A stretch of 50,270 nt of DNA, taken from positions 1 through 50,270 of the forward strand of contig JAPHTO010000039.1 in the NCBI GenBank assembly GCA_026196955.1, in the 5' to 3' direction. The position numbers and the translations under genes are program-made. The DNA comes from Colwellia sp. Its GTDB lineage: Bacteria; Pseudomonadota; Gammaproteobacteria; Enterobacterales; Alteromonadaceae. This document shows, piece by piece, positions 8,725-17,572 of the stretch. The notes under the pieces were generated by a model. The model was not told the DNA's origin, did not search any database, and was given only the letters and a program-made list of their open reading frames with translations. Numbering within the stretch: the stretch's first letter is position 1; each line of letters starts with the position of its first letter.

Positions 8725-9609
8725 TCACAGAATGTAGACGAATACAAATAACAGTACCCAAACAACATCGACAAAGTGCCAGTACCAACTTGCCGCTTGA
8801 AATGCAAAGTGGTTTTCTGGCGTAAAGTGCCCTTTTAATATCCTAAAGAACATGACAATTAACATGATACAACCCAGCGTGACATGCATACCATGAAAGC
8901 CCGTCAACATATAAAAAGTATTACCGTATATACCGCTTGTTAAGTAGAGCTGCATTTCTTCCGAGTAACCATGAGCGTATTCTTGCACTTGGAAGAACAT
9001 GAAAGTTAGACCCAATATAATGGTTAGCCCAAGCCATACTTTTAATTGCGAACGTTTATTTTTCTCTAATGCAATATGTGCAAAATGGGCAGTAATAGAG
9101 GAAGTTAATAATAAAATGGTATTTAATAAGGGGAGGCCATACCAACCCATACCTGTGGTTTCAGTGCCATCTGGTGTTTTCAATAATGGCCAACTCGCGG
9201 TAAACTCTGGCCATAACACGGCAGCTGTTTCTGCGTTATTACCAGCCCCCCCTAACCAAGGAACCGAAAAAGTACGCGCGTAAAATAATGCGCCAAAAAA
9301 AGCCGCAAAAAACATCACCTCTGAAAAGATAAACCAACTCATGCCTTGTCGAAATGAGTTATCCATTTGATGACTATATTTCCCCGTCATTGACTCATTG
9401 ATAACATTACTAAACCAGCCAACCACCATGTAAATAACTAGCGCAATACCTGCAAGTAATAAATAACCGCCATAACCACTTACCTCATTTTTAATGTCGG
9501 TAACATAACTGGCAGCGCCAAAGGCAATCATAAATAGTGCCACTGCGCCAACAATTGGCCAATGACTTTGCGCCGGCACATAATAACTTTCATATTCTTT
9601 TGTTGTCAT
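8725..9609 (-). CDS. coxC: Cytochrome c oxidase subunit III
   Basis: A 294-residue protein with seven membrane helices. It shows the subunit III hallmarks SEVMFFAAFFGALFYAR, a lengthy loop, GFHGMHVTLG, and the C-terminal AASWYWHFVDVVWVLLF. Subunit III stabilises the aa3 oxidase core and supports proton delivery. It is the last of the structural genes in the order coxB-coxA-ctaG-coxC. Downstream lies a palindromic repeat and the convergent DUF2909 gene. Confidence 0.97.
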   Translation of the reverse strand: MTTKEYESYYVPAQSHWPIVGAVALFMIAFGAASYVTDIKNEVSGYGGYLLLAGIALVIYMVVGWFSNVINESMTGKYSHQMDNSFRQGMSWFIFSEVMFFAAFFGALFYARTFSVPWLGGAGNNAETAAVLWPEFTASWPLLKTPDGTETTGMGWYGLPLLNTILLLTSSITAHFAHIALEKNKRSQLKVWLGLTIILGLTFMFFQVQEYAHGYSEEMQLYLTSGIYGNTFYMLTGFHGMHVTLGCIMLIVMFFRILKGHFTPENHFAFQAASWYWHFVDVVWVLLFVFVYIL

Positions 9610-9660
9610 TTCTGTTCCCTCTTATCTTATAAAGAGTCTTATAAAGAGTTTATTTCTACG

Positions 9661-10230
9661 CTACGAATCTGCTTTATCGCTAATATCATACAAAGTATAA
9701 GAAAGCGTTAGTGTGGTGATCTCTTCAGGTAACTCAAGATCAACATAAAACTGCAAGCCCATTTCAACTTCTTCACCTGCTTGTAAAGGTTGTTGAGTAA
9801 AACAAAAACATTCAATTTTTTGAAAATATCCTGCTGCAATTCCGGGCGATACTGACGGTACTGCTTGACCGACGATAGCGCGCTGAGACTCATTTTTTGC
9901 GTAAAAATTAACAAATTTCATTTCACCTGGGTGAACTTTTATTTCATTAATGACTGGCTCAAACTGCCAAGGAATGGCTTTTGCTGATCGGGTAATAAAT
10001 TGCACTGTCACTGTCCGTGAAGTATCTATACCATCATCAGCATAAACAACGCCAACACCGTTAGTTTTACCGTTTAATCCAGTAATATCACAAAACACAT
10101 CGTATAAAGGCACAAGCGCAAAACCAAAACCAAACATGGCAAAGACAATAAGAACAAGTTTTTTGGTCACCTTGCCATTGTCAGATCTTTTATCTTGGTT
10201 ATTAGCTTTTTGCTCTGTGCCTGTGTGCAT
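9661..10230 (-). CDS. ctaG: Cytochrome c oxidase assembly protein CtaG/Cox11
   Basis: A 189-residue protein with one N-terminal membrane helix and a periplasmic immunoglobulin-like domain. It has the Cox11 copper-binding motif CFCFTQQ (IECFCFTQQPL) and the conserved early VPLYDVFCDITGLNGKT. CtaG delivers copper to the CuB site of subunit I. It starts 2 bp downstream of the coxA stop codon on the minus strand, so it is co-translated with coxA. Confidence 0.96.
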   Translation of the reverse strand: MHTGTEQKANNQDKRSDNGKVTKKLVLIVFAMFGFGFALVPLYDVFCDITGLNGKTNGVGVVYADDGIDTSRTVTVQFITRSAKAIPWQFEPVINEIKVHPGEMKFVNFYAKNESQRAIVGQAVPSVSPGIAAGYFQKIECFCFTQQPLQAGEEVEMGLQFYVDLELPEEITTLTLSYTLYDISDKADS

Positions 10231-10232
10231 TG

Positions 10233-11846
10233 TTACGCCTTATCTTCTTCAAGTGCTGGTGGCGTGCTAAAGGTATGATAGGGTGCTGGGCTTGCTACAG
10301 TCCACTCTAAGCCTTCTGCGCCGTCCCACGGTTTAGCTGGTGCTTTTTCGCCACCTTTAATACATTTAATCACCACAGCTAAGAAAATTAACTGTGATAA
10401 ACCAAAGGCAAAACCACCAATACTGACCCACTTATTAAAATCAGCGAACTGCAAGGCATAATCAGGAATACGACGAGGCATACCTGCAAGCCCTAAGAAG
10501 TGCATAGGGAAGAACAACAAGTTAACTGAAATTAATGAGCACCAAAAGTGCCAATTGGCTAACCTTTCGCTATACATATGCCCTGTCCATTTAGGCAACC
10601 AATAATAAGCCCCTGCATAGATAGAAAATAGCGAGCCTGTCACTAACACATAGTGAAAATGTGCGACCACAAAGTAGGTATCATGATATTGAAAATCTAC
10701 CGGCGTTAATGCCAGCATTAACCCAGAGAAGCCACCAATAGTAAATAAAATAACAAAGGCGATAGAGAACATCATTGGCATTTCAAAGGTCATTGAGCCA
10801 CGCCACATAGTTGCTACCCAGTTAAATACTTTAACCCCTGTTGGTACGGCGATTAACATGGTGCAATACATAAAGAACAATTCACCAAATAACGGCATAC
10901 CTGTAGTAAACATGTGATGCGCCCACACAATAAATGACAACAAGGCAATAGACGCTGTTGCATAAACCATTGAGCTGTAGCCAAATAACTTTTTACGCGC
11001 AAAAGCAGGAATGATAGTTGAGACAATACCAAAAGCAGGCAAAATCATGATGTACACTTCAGGATGACCAAAGAACCAGAAAATGTGTTGGAACATTACC
11101 GGATCACCACCACCTGCGGCATCAAAAAAGCTGGTACCAAAGTAAGTGTCGGTTAATAGCATGGTCACCACACCAGCCAGAACTGGCATTACCGCAATCA
11201 ACAAGTAAGCCGTGATAAAAAATGTCCAAACAAACAGTGGCATTTTCATATACGTCATACCTGGCGCACGTAAATTCATAATAGTAACAACTATGTTAAT
11301 TGCGCCCATTATTGAAGAAATACCCATTATATGAACAGCAAAAACAAAAAATGCCGTACTACCGTTTGAATATGTTGTCGACAGTGGCGCATAGAAAGTC
11401 CAACCAAAATTTGGTGCACCACTTTCCATAAAGAATGAGCCAATTAAAATAGCAAAAGCGAAAGGAAGAATCCAAAAGCTCCAGTTATTCATGCGAGGTA
11501 AAGCCATATCTGGCGCCCCAATCATCATGGGTAACATCCAGTTGGCAAAACCAGTAAAGGCGGGCATTATCGCGCCAAATACCATGATCAAGCCATGAGT
11601 GGTGGTTAATTGGTTGAAAAAGTCAGGTTCAACAATTTGTAAGCCCGGCTGAAATAACTCTGCACGGATCACCATGGCTAAAGCGCCACCGGTGAGCAGC
11701 ATGATAAAAGAGAACCATAAATACAAGGTGCCAATGTCTTTATGATTTGTCGTATATAACCAGCGTTTTATACCTGTCATTTTATGGTCATGATGATCAT
11801 CATTATGCGCGTCATCAAGCGATTCATTTACTGTATCTGTTGTCAT
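10233..11846 (-). CDS. coxA: Cytochrome c oxidase subunit I (aa3-type, heme-copper oxidase)
   Basis: A 537-residue protein with 12 membrane helices. All redox ligands are visible: His84 and His398 for low-spin heme a, His396 for heme a3, and His261, His310 and His311 for CuB, with Tyr265 in GHPEVY available for the His-Tyr crosslink. It reduces O2 to water and pumps protons in the inner membrane. HPEVY and the nearby residues place it in the A-type family. The start ATG has a strong upstream GGGGAG. The cytoplasmic N-terminus is unusually rich in His and Asp (residues 12-22). Confidence 0.98.
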   Translation of the reverse strand: MTTDTVNESLDDAHNDDHHDHKMTGIKRWLYTTNHKDIGTLYLWFSFIMLLTGGALAMVIRAELFQPGLQIVEPDFFNQLTTTHGLIMVFGAIMPAFTGFANWMLPMMIGAPDMALPRMNNWSFWILPFAFAILIGSFFMESGAPNFGWTFYAPLSTTYSNGSTAFFVFAVHIMGISSIMGAINIVVTIMNLRAPGMTYMKMPLFVWTFFITAYLLIAVMPVLAGVVTMLLTDTYFGTSFFDAAGGGDPVMFQHIFWFFGHPEVYIMILPAFGIVSTIIPAFARKKLFGYSSMVYATASIALLSFIVWAHHMFTTGMPLFGELFFMYCTMLIAVPTGVKVFNWVATMWRGSMTFEMPMMFSIAFVILFTIGGFSGLMLALTPVDFQYHDTYFVVAHFHYVLVTGSLFSIYAGAYYWLPKWTGHMYSERLANWHFWCSLISVNLLFFPMHFLGLAGMPRRIPDYALQFADFNKWVSIGGFAFGLSQLIFLAVVIKCIKGGEKAPAKPWDGAEGLEWTVASPAPYHTFSTPPALEEDKA

Positions 11847-11849
11847 GTT

Positions 11850-13013
11850 TTACTCCCCGCTTGCCGCTTTAACATCTGAACTTTGCACTAGATCACCAGT
11901 ATCGTTACCCCAAGCGTTACGCTCATAGGTCACAACCGCAGCAATTTCTTTCAAGCTTAACTGCTTACCAAATGGAGGCATCATTCCTTTACCGTTTTCT
12001 ATGAGGGAAATATGTTCCGCAATTGAGCCTTGAGTCGCTACAATACTGTCTTTTAAAGCTGGGAATGTTGGCGGTAAACCTAAGCCTGTAGGCTGATGAC
12101 ATGCTGCGCAGTGAGCCATATAGGTTGCTTCACCTAATTGCATTAATTCATCTTTTGACATAGTCGCATCAAGTGAAGCTTTTTCAGCGTCTGCAGCTTG
12201 TGCTATTAACGCATGTTGTTCATTTAACCAGGCGTCATAATCTTGCTCTGACTTCACTTCAACAACAACAGGCATAAAACCATGGTCTTTACCACAAAGC
12301 TCTGCACATTGCCCTCGGTAAACACCCGGCACATCAACTTTGGTCCATGCTTCATTGATAAAGCCTGGGTTAGCATCTTGTTTAACCGCAAATGCTGGCA
12401 CCCACCAAGAGTGGATGACATCATCAGAAGTGATTAAAAAGCGTACTTTTTTATTGGCTGGAATAACCAAAGGCTTATCTACTTCGAGTAAATAATTTTC
12501 ACCCTTAGCATTACCATTCCCCTCAAAAGTACCATTTTGGTTCTCATACTCTTCTCGAGGTGTCGACAGCACTGAGTAATATTCAATACCTTGATCAAAA
12601 TACTTATAATGCCATTTCCACTGAGAGCCAGTGATTTGAATAGTGACTTCAGAGTTATTATTATTTTCCATATCAATGAGTGTGCTGGTTGCCGGAACGG
12701 CCATTGAAATGAGAATGACGATAGGAATTGCTGTCCAAAGTATTTCTACTTTAGTGCTTTCATGAAAGTCCGCTGCTTTTGCGCCTTTGGATTTTCGATG
12801 AAAAGCCATCGACCAAAACATTGCCCCAAAAACGATGACACCAATAGCAGTACAAATGTAGAGCACTAGCATATGCAAGTCATATACTTCTCTACTAACC
12901 GCTGTTACCCCTTTGGTCAGATTTAACTGTGAATCTGCCCAAGCTGTACTGGAAAGCAGGCCACCAAAACACAGCCAAGCCCCCAACAACCAACGTTGGT
13001 TACTTCTACTCAC
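11850..13013 (-). CDS. coxB: Cytochrome c oxidase subunit II with fused C-terminal cytochrome c domain
   Basis: A 387-residue protein with a signal peptide (cleavage likely near residue 26), two membrane helices (about 45-68 and 92-112) and a periplasmic cupredoxin domain. The CuA ligands are visible: His201, Cys236, Glu238, Cys240, His244 and Met247. A C-terminal class I cytochrome c domain carries CAACH (302-306) with a methionine ligand in MMPPFG. This makes a caa3-like subunit II that accepts electrons through its own heme c. The start is a GTG with AGGAGAGG just upstream. It is the first gene of the oxidase operon. Confidence 0.96.
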   Translation of the reverse strand: MSRSNQRWLLGAWLCFGGLLSSTAWADSQLNLTKGVTAVSREVYDLHMLVLYICTAIGVIVFGAMFWSMAFHRKSKGAKAADFHESTKVEILWTAIPIVILISMAVPATSTLIDMENNNNSEVTIQITGSQWKWHYKYFDQGIEYYSVLSTPREEYENQNGTFEGNGNAKGENYLLEVDKPLVIPANKKVRFLITSDDVIHSWWVPAFAVKQDANPGFINEAWTKVDVPGVYRGQCAELCGKDHGFMPVVVEVKSEQDYDAWLNEQHALIAQAADAEKASLDATMSKDELMQLGEATYMAHCAACHQPTGLGLPPTFPALKDSIVATQGSIAEHISLIENGKGMMPPFGKQLSLKEIAAVVTYERNAWGNDTGDLVQSSDVKAASGE

Positions 13014-13619
13014 TCAACCTCTCCTCTATCAATACCCATTTAGAGAAGGTAAAGCTTCAGCGCTTCTTCTTTTAAACAGGATATAAAAAATAGAAAACAG
13101 AAATGCAGTTATGTACATCACAACTCATTAAACTGATTATCTGTTAATTTTATTATTATATTTTTATTAAATTAACTGACGTTGAATGGCATCCTGCCGC
13201 TAGATTCAAGTTAGGTATGAAACTAAGGTATCGAATGGCACATTAACGTCTTATTATTTTTTGTTTTACAGTTATTTTTTGTTCGATTACTGCTCTAGAA
13301 TCACTCAAAACTTGATCTAGGTCAAACAATTTTTTGAGGGGAAATATAGAAAAACCAACAATTTCAATAGAGTAACAACTCTAAGTTCAAATGAAGGCCT
13401 TACTAGCATAGGCTGCATGAATATTGACCAGTAAAATAATAAATATTTATGACTGTACAAATAAGCAGCGCATTGTGCTTATTTTATGAACTTACATAGA
13501 AAATTTAAGGAGAGGGTTATACTTAAAAATAACAGTTGGCCATATCTTTACCATGCCCAACTAATACTCATATACTGTTTTATAGGATTATTTAAAAACG
13601 TTTACTTGCTCACTAAAGA
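13014..13619. other. Long AT-rich intergenic region, cox operon promoter side
   Basis: About 600 bp between coxB (minus strand) and the 3' end of lexA (minus strand), with no convincing gene. It must hold the cox operon promoter. One FNR/Anr-like half-symmetric site is present at 13312-13325. A strong Shine-Dalgarno-like AAGGAGAGG at 13508-13516 has no suitable start codon close downstream. An 82-codon frame starting at 13486 runs antisense into lexA and has no protein-like features. Confidence 0.5.
13312..13325. promoter_or_regulatory. Candidate FNR/Anr-type site upstream of the cox operon
   Basis: TTGATCTAGGTCAA matches the FNR/Anr consensus TTGAT-N4-ATCAA with one mismatch. It lies about 300 bp upstream of the coxB start, in the only long non-coding gap of the oxidase locus. 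Oxygen control of an aa3 oxidase would be sensible, but the distance is large and a single 14-bp match can occur by chance. Confidence 0.4.
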
Positions 13620-14252
13620 CTACATCCAATTACCATTGCGAATAACACCAACCGCAAGCCCTTCAATATTAAACTCTTGGCAAGTCAGATCAACTTTGAT
13701 GGGAGAAAAATCTTCATTTTCAGGATGTAAATAAACAATATTTCCGTCACGCTTGAAACGTTTCACCGTAACATCATTTTCAACACGAGCAACAATCACT
13801 TGACCATTTTGTACGTCCGTTGTTTGATGAACCGCCAACAAGTCGCCATCTAAAATACCAATATCTTTCATGCTTTCACCATTAACACGTAATAGGTAAT
13901 CTGCAACTGGATGAAATAAATTACCATCCATTTGATAATGATCTTCAACATGCTCTTGTGCCAAAATCGGCTCACCCGCAGCGACACGGCCAATAAGGGG
14001 TAACCCTTCTTCATGCATGAATTGCTCAGCTAAACGAATACCTCTCGATGTACCCGGCAACATTTCAATATAACCTTTTTTAGCCAGCGCTTTTAAATGC
14101 TCTTCTGCGGCATTAGCTGATTTAAAACCAAAAAACTCAGCAATTTCTGCACGCGTTGGTGGCATACCAGTATCACTAATTGCCTCTTTAATGAGATCAA
14201 AAATTTGCTGCTGACGATTTGTTAAAGGCTTTAATTCATTTATTGCAGACAT
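13620..14252 (-). CDS. lexA: LexA SOS repressor
   Basis: A 210-residue LexA with an N-terminal winged-helix DNA-binding domain (about residues 1-70) and a C-terminal self-cleaving S24 peptidase domain. The cleavage site Ala92-Gly93 and the catalytic pair Ser127 (in NGESMKD) and Lys164 are all present, so it should be fully autocleavable upon RecA activation. The start ATG has AAGGAAAG upstream. Two tandem SOS boxes lie 25-56 bp upstream (14277-14308), so it is autoregulated as in other gammaproteobacteria. Confidence 0.98.
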   Translation of the reverse strand: MSAINELKPLTNRQQQIFDLIKEAISDTGMPPTRAEIAEFFGFKSANAAEEHLKALAKKGYIEMLPGTSRGIRLAEQFMHEEGLPLIGRVAAGEPILAQEHVEDHYQMDGNLFHPVADYLLRVNGESMKDIGILDGDLLAVHQTTDVQNGQVIVARVENDVTVKRFKRDGNIVYLHPENEDFSPIKVDLTCQEFNIEGLAVGVIRNGNWM

Positions 14253-14276
14253 AAGCTTTCCTTTTAAGACAAAGAG

Positions 14277-14292
14277 CTGTATTTATTTACAA
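14277..14292. promoter_or_regulatory. LexA (SOS) box 2, near-consensus
   Basis: CTGT-ATTTATTT-ACAA matches CTGT-N8-ACAG with one mismatch. It abuts a perfect box exactly 16 bp away, forming a tandem pair in the lexA promoter region, as E. coli lexA also has. Confidence 0.75.
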
Positions 14293-14308
14293 CTGTTAGT
14301 ATATACAG
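14293..14308. promoter_or_regulatory. LexA (SOS) box 1, perfect
   Basis: CTGT-TAGTATAT-ACAG is a perfect match to the gammaproteobacterial SOS box CTGT-N8-ACAG. It lies 41 bp upstream of the lexA start codon and directly next to a second, near-consensus box. The divergent lipoprotein gene starts about 110 bp away and could also be affected. Confidence 0.92.
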
Positions 14309-14416
14309 GACTTAAAGAAACGCAAGCTTAGTTTTTTAATAGCACTAGCACTTGATTTATAAAAGGGCTTATAATCGTTTTGTAATTTAACAATGTTTTA
14401 ACAAGCAAGGATTCTC

Positions 14417-14806
14417 ATGAAAAAAATATTATTTGTTCTACTGTCTGTTTTCGCTTTAGCAGCCTGTAAATCAACGCCAGTTTATAATGTTGGAAACTCA
14501 CAGGTACCCGCTGGCCTTTCTAGTAAGCAAGTTGAAAAAAATATAGTGAAGGCTTTGATTCAAAAAGGCTGGCAAGTAAAAAATAAAACTGATGGAAAAA
14601 TTTTGGCTGAAATTATGGTGAGATCTCATACTGCTAAAATAGAAATATCCTATGATGCTAGCCAATATTCTATTAATTATGTTGATAGCACCAACTTAAA
14701 ATACGATGCACAAAAAAATACCATTCATAAAAACTATAATAATTGGATTATTTATATAGACAGGTTAATTCAAACAGGATTAGTCGAGGAAAGTTATAAA
14801 AATTAG
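14417..14806 (+). CDS. Small lipoprotein, unknown function
   Basis: A 129-residue protein with a lipoprotein signal peptide ending in the lipobox LAAC (Cys17). The mature part is a compact domain with two short beta-rich patches (KIEISYDASQYSINYV). I do not recognise a named family, but similar small lipoproteins occur beside aryl polyene clusters, so it may belong functionally to the cluster that begins just downstream. Its stop codon overlaps that of the convergent phosphopantetheinyl transferase in the four bases TTAG (14803-14806). It lies divergently from lexA and shares the region with the SOS boxes. Confidence 0.75.
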   Translation: MKKILFVLLSVFALAACKSTPVYNVGNSQVPAGLSSKQVEKNIVKALIQKGWQVKNKTDGKILAEIMVRSHTAKIEISYDASQYSINYVDSTNLKYDAQKNTIHKNYNNWIIYIDRLIQTGLVEESYKN

Positions 14807-15483
14807 CCTTGCTTATGTGCAGCAATTGAAACAATAAAACCACCTTGAATAATGCTCTCTAGGTGATAATTGTGATGCAACTCTGCAGATGAGCACGTTA
14901 ACAGCGAAAATATTGAGGTATTTACAAGTTTAGTAACTGCCTCTTTTTCGGTCCAAAATTGATAGAAGCACTCATTAGCATTAGCGGCTGAATTAATTCG
15001 TTGTTTATCATCTTGGCAAAAAAACTCATCCGTAAGTGCTTTGGTAGCTCTTTTTGCAATAACTTCTATGTCAACACCAATATCTTCTTCTAAAGAACAA
15101 AAACTAAAAGCAATAAATTTTCCACTATGACTTAATGATAATTTTTGTATTAGGCCTTGCTGATTAAAAATGCCTGCTGCGTTGATGTTTTTACAGTATT
15201 TTATTGTTGTTAATGGCGCTTTTTCTTTATTAATTTGCGCTACTTTTTTAATAACATATCGACTAAATATAAATTCTTTCTGTTTTGCCTTATGCTTACG
15301 CTTCGATAATATACTTAACTCTTCATGGCTTAGAAAATCGCTAAGCTCAACTTCACCTTCAGTAAACTTAATGATCTCTGCTACATAAAGTTGTTTATTG
15401 AATACTGTAAATGTATGTAGATTATATTTCATAGCGGCAATACTGCATTTGTAGAACAAATAGCACTTTGTTAAAATATGCAT
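14803..15483 (-). CDS. 4'-phosphopantetheinyl transferase (Sfp/EntD type)
   Basis: A 226-residue Sfp-type transferase that moves the phosphopantetheine arm of CoA onto the serine of carrier proteins. The Mg2+/CoA motifs are visible: IGVDIEVI and WTEKEAVTKL. It is divergent from the aryl polyene operon with only 49 bp between start codons, so it very probably activates the two acyl carrier proteins ApeE and ApeF. The start is uncertain: neither the ATG at 15483 nor the ATG at 15432 (Met18) has a clear ribosome-binding site. Both leave the catalytic domain intact. Confidence 0.9.
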   Translation of the reverse strand: MHILTKCYLFYKCSIAAMKYNLHTFTVFNKQLYVAEIIKFTEGEVELSDFLSHEELSILSKRKHKAKQKEFIFSRYVIKKVAQINKEKAPLTTIKYCKNINAAGIFNQQGLIQKLSLSHSGKFIAFSFCSLEEDIGVDIEVIAKRATKALTDEFFCQDDKQRINSAANANECFYQFWTEKEAVTKLVNTSIFSLLTCSSAELHHNYHLESIIQGGFIVSIAAHKQG

Positions 15484-15505
15484 TAAGAAAATGGAAAGAT
15501 AAATA

Positions 15506-15521
15506 ATAGCTTAAAAGCTAT
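15506..15521. promoter_or_regulatory. Perfect 16-bp palindrome between the divergent PPTase and aryl polyene operons
   Basis: ATAGCTT-AA-AAGCTAT is a perfect dyad centred in a 49-bp spacer between two divergent start codons. It begins 12 bp upstream of the apeC ATG. A shared operator or a transcript-start hairpin are both possible. No known regulator motif is recognised. Confidence 0.4.
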
Positions 15522-15532
15522 AAATAATAACA

Positions 15533-16255
15533 ATGAAAGTTTATATAAATAGTATCAATGTCTGGTTACAAGGGTTAAACGATGAAGCCACGCTAATCTC
15601 ATGGGCGAATAATCATCTCCCCCTACCCGAAGTATTTGCCCTACCTAAACCTCAGTATTACCCTAAAGGTCAGCTAAGACGTTTGAGCCCCTTTAGTAAG
15701 GTGGCATTGCATTGTTTAGATATGCCTCAAGCGCTAACAAAAAATTTGCCATTGGTTTTTGCATCTCAACATGGTGACTTAGCCAAAACGGTAAAACTCA
15801 TCAAAGATGCAGCCTTAGGAGAAGATTTATCACCAACCCAGTTTGCCCTGTCTGTGCATAACGCCACAACAGGCTTATTCAGCATTGCCACAGATAACAC
15901 AGCCCCTACTACCACAATTAGTGCTGGAAAAAACACCTTCATTGAAGGCCTAGTAGAAGCGGCAATGCAATGTCAGCACAACGATTCTTCCATTCTTTAT
16001 GCTTACTGTGATTTTGATGTTCCTGAAGAATATCATCAATTTGAAGCACGCAAACCTGCTCGCTGTATCGCCATGGTTCTTTCTTTTAAAAAAGAGAGTG
16101 AGAGTCTAGCCAGCATTAATCTAGCGCTGAACAATCATGACTCTACCAATAAAACGTTCTCATTACCCGATTTAACATTTATTCGTAACTTTTATCTGCA
16201 AGACAAGAAATTAATCCAGAATCAAAACTACGCTGTTTCTTTGGATTTTAGTTAA
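15533..16255 (+). CDS. apeC: Aryl polyene chain-length-factor-like protein (ketosynthase-like N-terminal domain)
   Basis: A 240-residue protein resembling the N-terminal half of beta-ketoacyl synthases (the small ketosynthase-like family of aryl polyene clusters). It keeps the VFASQHGDLAKT region and the SVHNATTGLFSIAT region but lacks the cysteine and histidines needed for condensation. In the characterised Xenorhabdus system the corresponding ApeC pairs with ketosynthase ApeO as a chain length factor. It is the first gene of the polyene operon and overlaps the next gene by one base (TAATG). The family call is strong; the partner assignment is from known homologues. Confidence 0.88.
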   Translation: MKVYINSINVWLQGLNDEATLISWANNHLPLPEVFALPKPQYYPKGQLRRLSPFSKVALHCLDMPQALTKNLPLVFASQHGDLAKTVKLIKDAALGEDLSPTQFALSVHNATTGLFSIATDNTAPTTTISAGKNTFIEGLVEAAMQCQHNDSSILYAYCDFDVPEEYHQFEARKPARCIAMVLSFKKESESLASINLALNNHDSTNKTFSLPDLTFIRNFYLQDKKLIQNQNYAVSLDFS

Positions 16256-17025
16256 TGCCTCAGGTTAATTATTATTGGCGATTACTTGCCACTGGACTAT
16301 GCTTTTTTAGTTTTGGCATTGGTGCGTTATTTATTTCATCGATAATTTTTCCATTACAGACCCTACTAATTAAAGATAAAGCAAAGCGTAAAGAAATAGC
16401 GCGTTACACCATTCATAAAGCCTTTGCATTATTTGTGAATATGATGAAGTTTTCAGGCGTGCTGGCTGTAAAATTAGAAAACTTTGAACAGTTAAATAAT
16501 ATGCGTGAAAAAATCGTCATTGCCAACCACCCTTCTCTTATTGATGTGATTGTTATCATTGCTTATTTACCTAATGCTGATTGTGTTGTTAAATCAGATT
16601 TATTCAAAAACCCTTTTTTACGTGGTGTAGTAAGGCGAGTTGGTTATATCGATAATAACAATTCAGAGCAGCTTTTTAATGACTGTAAGCAAAGCTTAGC
16701 CGCAGGGTGTAATATTGTGGTTTTCCCTGAGGGTACTCGCAGTGAAAGTGGCCGACCACTTACCTTTAAAAGAGGTGCTGCAAACATCGCTGTACGCTGT
16801 AGAGCTAATTATCAACCAATCGTTATTTCTATGCATCCAAGTACACTAACTAAAAAAGAATCGTGGTATGATGTGCCAAATAAAAAGGTAGTAATGACTT
16901 TGGCGGCACAAACGCCCATAGATAACAGTAAGTATTTTAACGATACTAACACTTCACTAGCAGTGCGGGCACTGACTCGTGAAACACAGCAGTATTTTTG
17001 TAAGGAATTAGAATTAAATGGCTGA
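16255..17025 (+). CDS. apeD: 1-acyl-glycerol-3-phosphate acyltransferase-like protein
   Basis: A 256-residue member of the LPLAT/PlsC family. It has an N-terminal membrane segment, the catalytic HX4D box His92-Asp97 (NHPSLID) and the glycerol-phosphate-binding motif FPEGTRS (157-163). In aryl polyene clusters this acyltransferase is thought to help attach the polyene acid, or an acyl group, to a lipid carrier. It overlaps apeC by one base at its start and apeE by eight bases at its end, showing translational coupling. Confidence 0.9.
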   Translation: MPQVNYYWRLLATGLCFFSFGIGALFISSIIFPLQTLLIKDKAKRKEIARYTIHKAFALFVNMMKFSGVLAVKLENFEQLNNMREKIVIANHPSLIDVIVIIAYLPNADCVVKSDLFKNPFLRGVVRRVGYIDNNNSEQLFNDCKQSLAAGCNIVVFPEGTRSESGRPLTFKRGAANIAVRCRANYQPIVISMHPSTLTKKESWYDVPNKKVVMTLAAQTPIDNSKYFNDTNTSLAVRALTRETQQYFCKELELNG

Positions 17026-17269
17026 TACTCGAACAACTTTAAAATCTTTAATTATTGAAACACTCGATTTAGAAGATATATCACCTAACGACATTATTGA
17101 TGATGAGCCATTGTTTGGCGAAGGGTTAGGCTTAGACTCTATTGATGCTTTAGAGCTAGGCTTAGCAATTAAGAAAGCTTTCGATGTAAAAATTGAAGCT
17201 AACTCAGAAAAAACTAAAGAGCACTTTTATTCTATTAATAACCTAGTGCAATTTATCGAACAAAATTAG
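17018..17269 (+). CDS. apeE: Acyl carrier protein 1 of the aryl polyene cluster
   Basis: An 83-residue acidic acyl carrier protein with the phosphopantetheine attachment Ser41 in GLGLDSIDALEL. It carries growing acyl chains as thioesters. Its start lies inside the end of the acyltransferase gene and a second carrier protein gene follows 13 bp later. In the Xenorhabdus pathway the two carriers have distinct roles (starter loading versus elongation); which does what here cannot be told from sequence. Confidence 0.92.
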   Translation: MADTRTTLKSLIIETLDLEDISPNDIIDDEPLFGEGLGLDSIDALELGLAIKKAFDVKIEANSEKTKEHFYSINNLVQFIEQN

Positions 17270-17282
17270 TATTGAGAACACC

Positions 17283-17534
17283 ATGCAAAGTAAAGAAGAA
17301 ATATTATCAATGTTAACTGAATTGTTGGTTGATGAATTTGAAATACCTACCGAAGACATTAGTCTAGATGCTGACTTATATGGCGAATTGGATTTAGACA
17401 GCATTGATGCTGTAGATTTAGTGGTACGATTACGTGAAATCACGGGCAAAAAAATTGCACCTGAATCTTTTAAGCAAGTACGCACCATTGCAGATATTGT
17501 TGAAGCATTAGCTGAGCTAGCGACACCTGCCTAG
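17283..17534 (+). CDS. apeF: Acyl carrier protein 2 of the aryl polyene cluster
   Basis: An 83-residue acyl carrier protein with the attachment Ser40 in ELDLDSIDAVDLVV. It shares the four-helix acidic pattern of its upstream neighbour but is clearly a separate, diverged protein, so the pair is not a recent duplication. It should be modified by the phosphopantetheinyl transferase at 14803-15483. Confidence 0.92.
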   Translation: MQSKEEILSMLTELLVDEFEIPTEDISLDADLYGELDLDSIDAVDLVVRLREITGKKIAPESFKQVRTIADIVEALAELATPA

Positions 17535-17572
17535 CATTGAAGTAAAACACCAACTCTGCCGGAAAGCCTGCG

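Noticed and set aside
8577-8825. 82-codon plus-strand frame after the DUF2909 gene
   Set aside because: It covers the palindromic repeat and then runs antisense through the 3' end of coxC; the composition reflects the hairpin sequence.
13486-13734. 82-codon plus-strand frame in the cox-lexA gap
   Set aside because: Half of it is antisense to the lexA coding sequence, there is no good ribosome-binding site, and the peptide has no domain-like pattern.
17018-17534. Recent tandem duplication of acyl carrier protein genes
   Set aside because: The two proteins share only the general carrier fold and attachment motif; they differ across most positions and are an old, family-typical pair.
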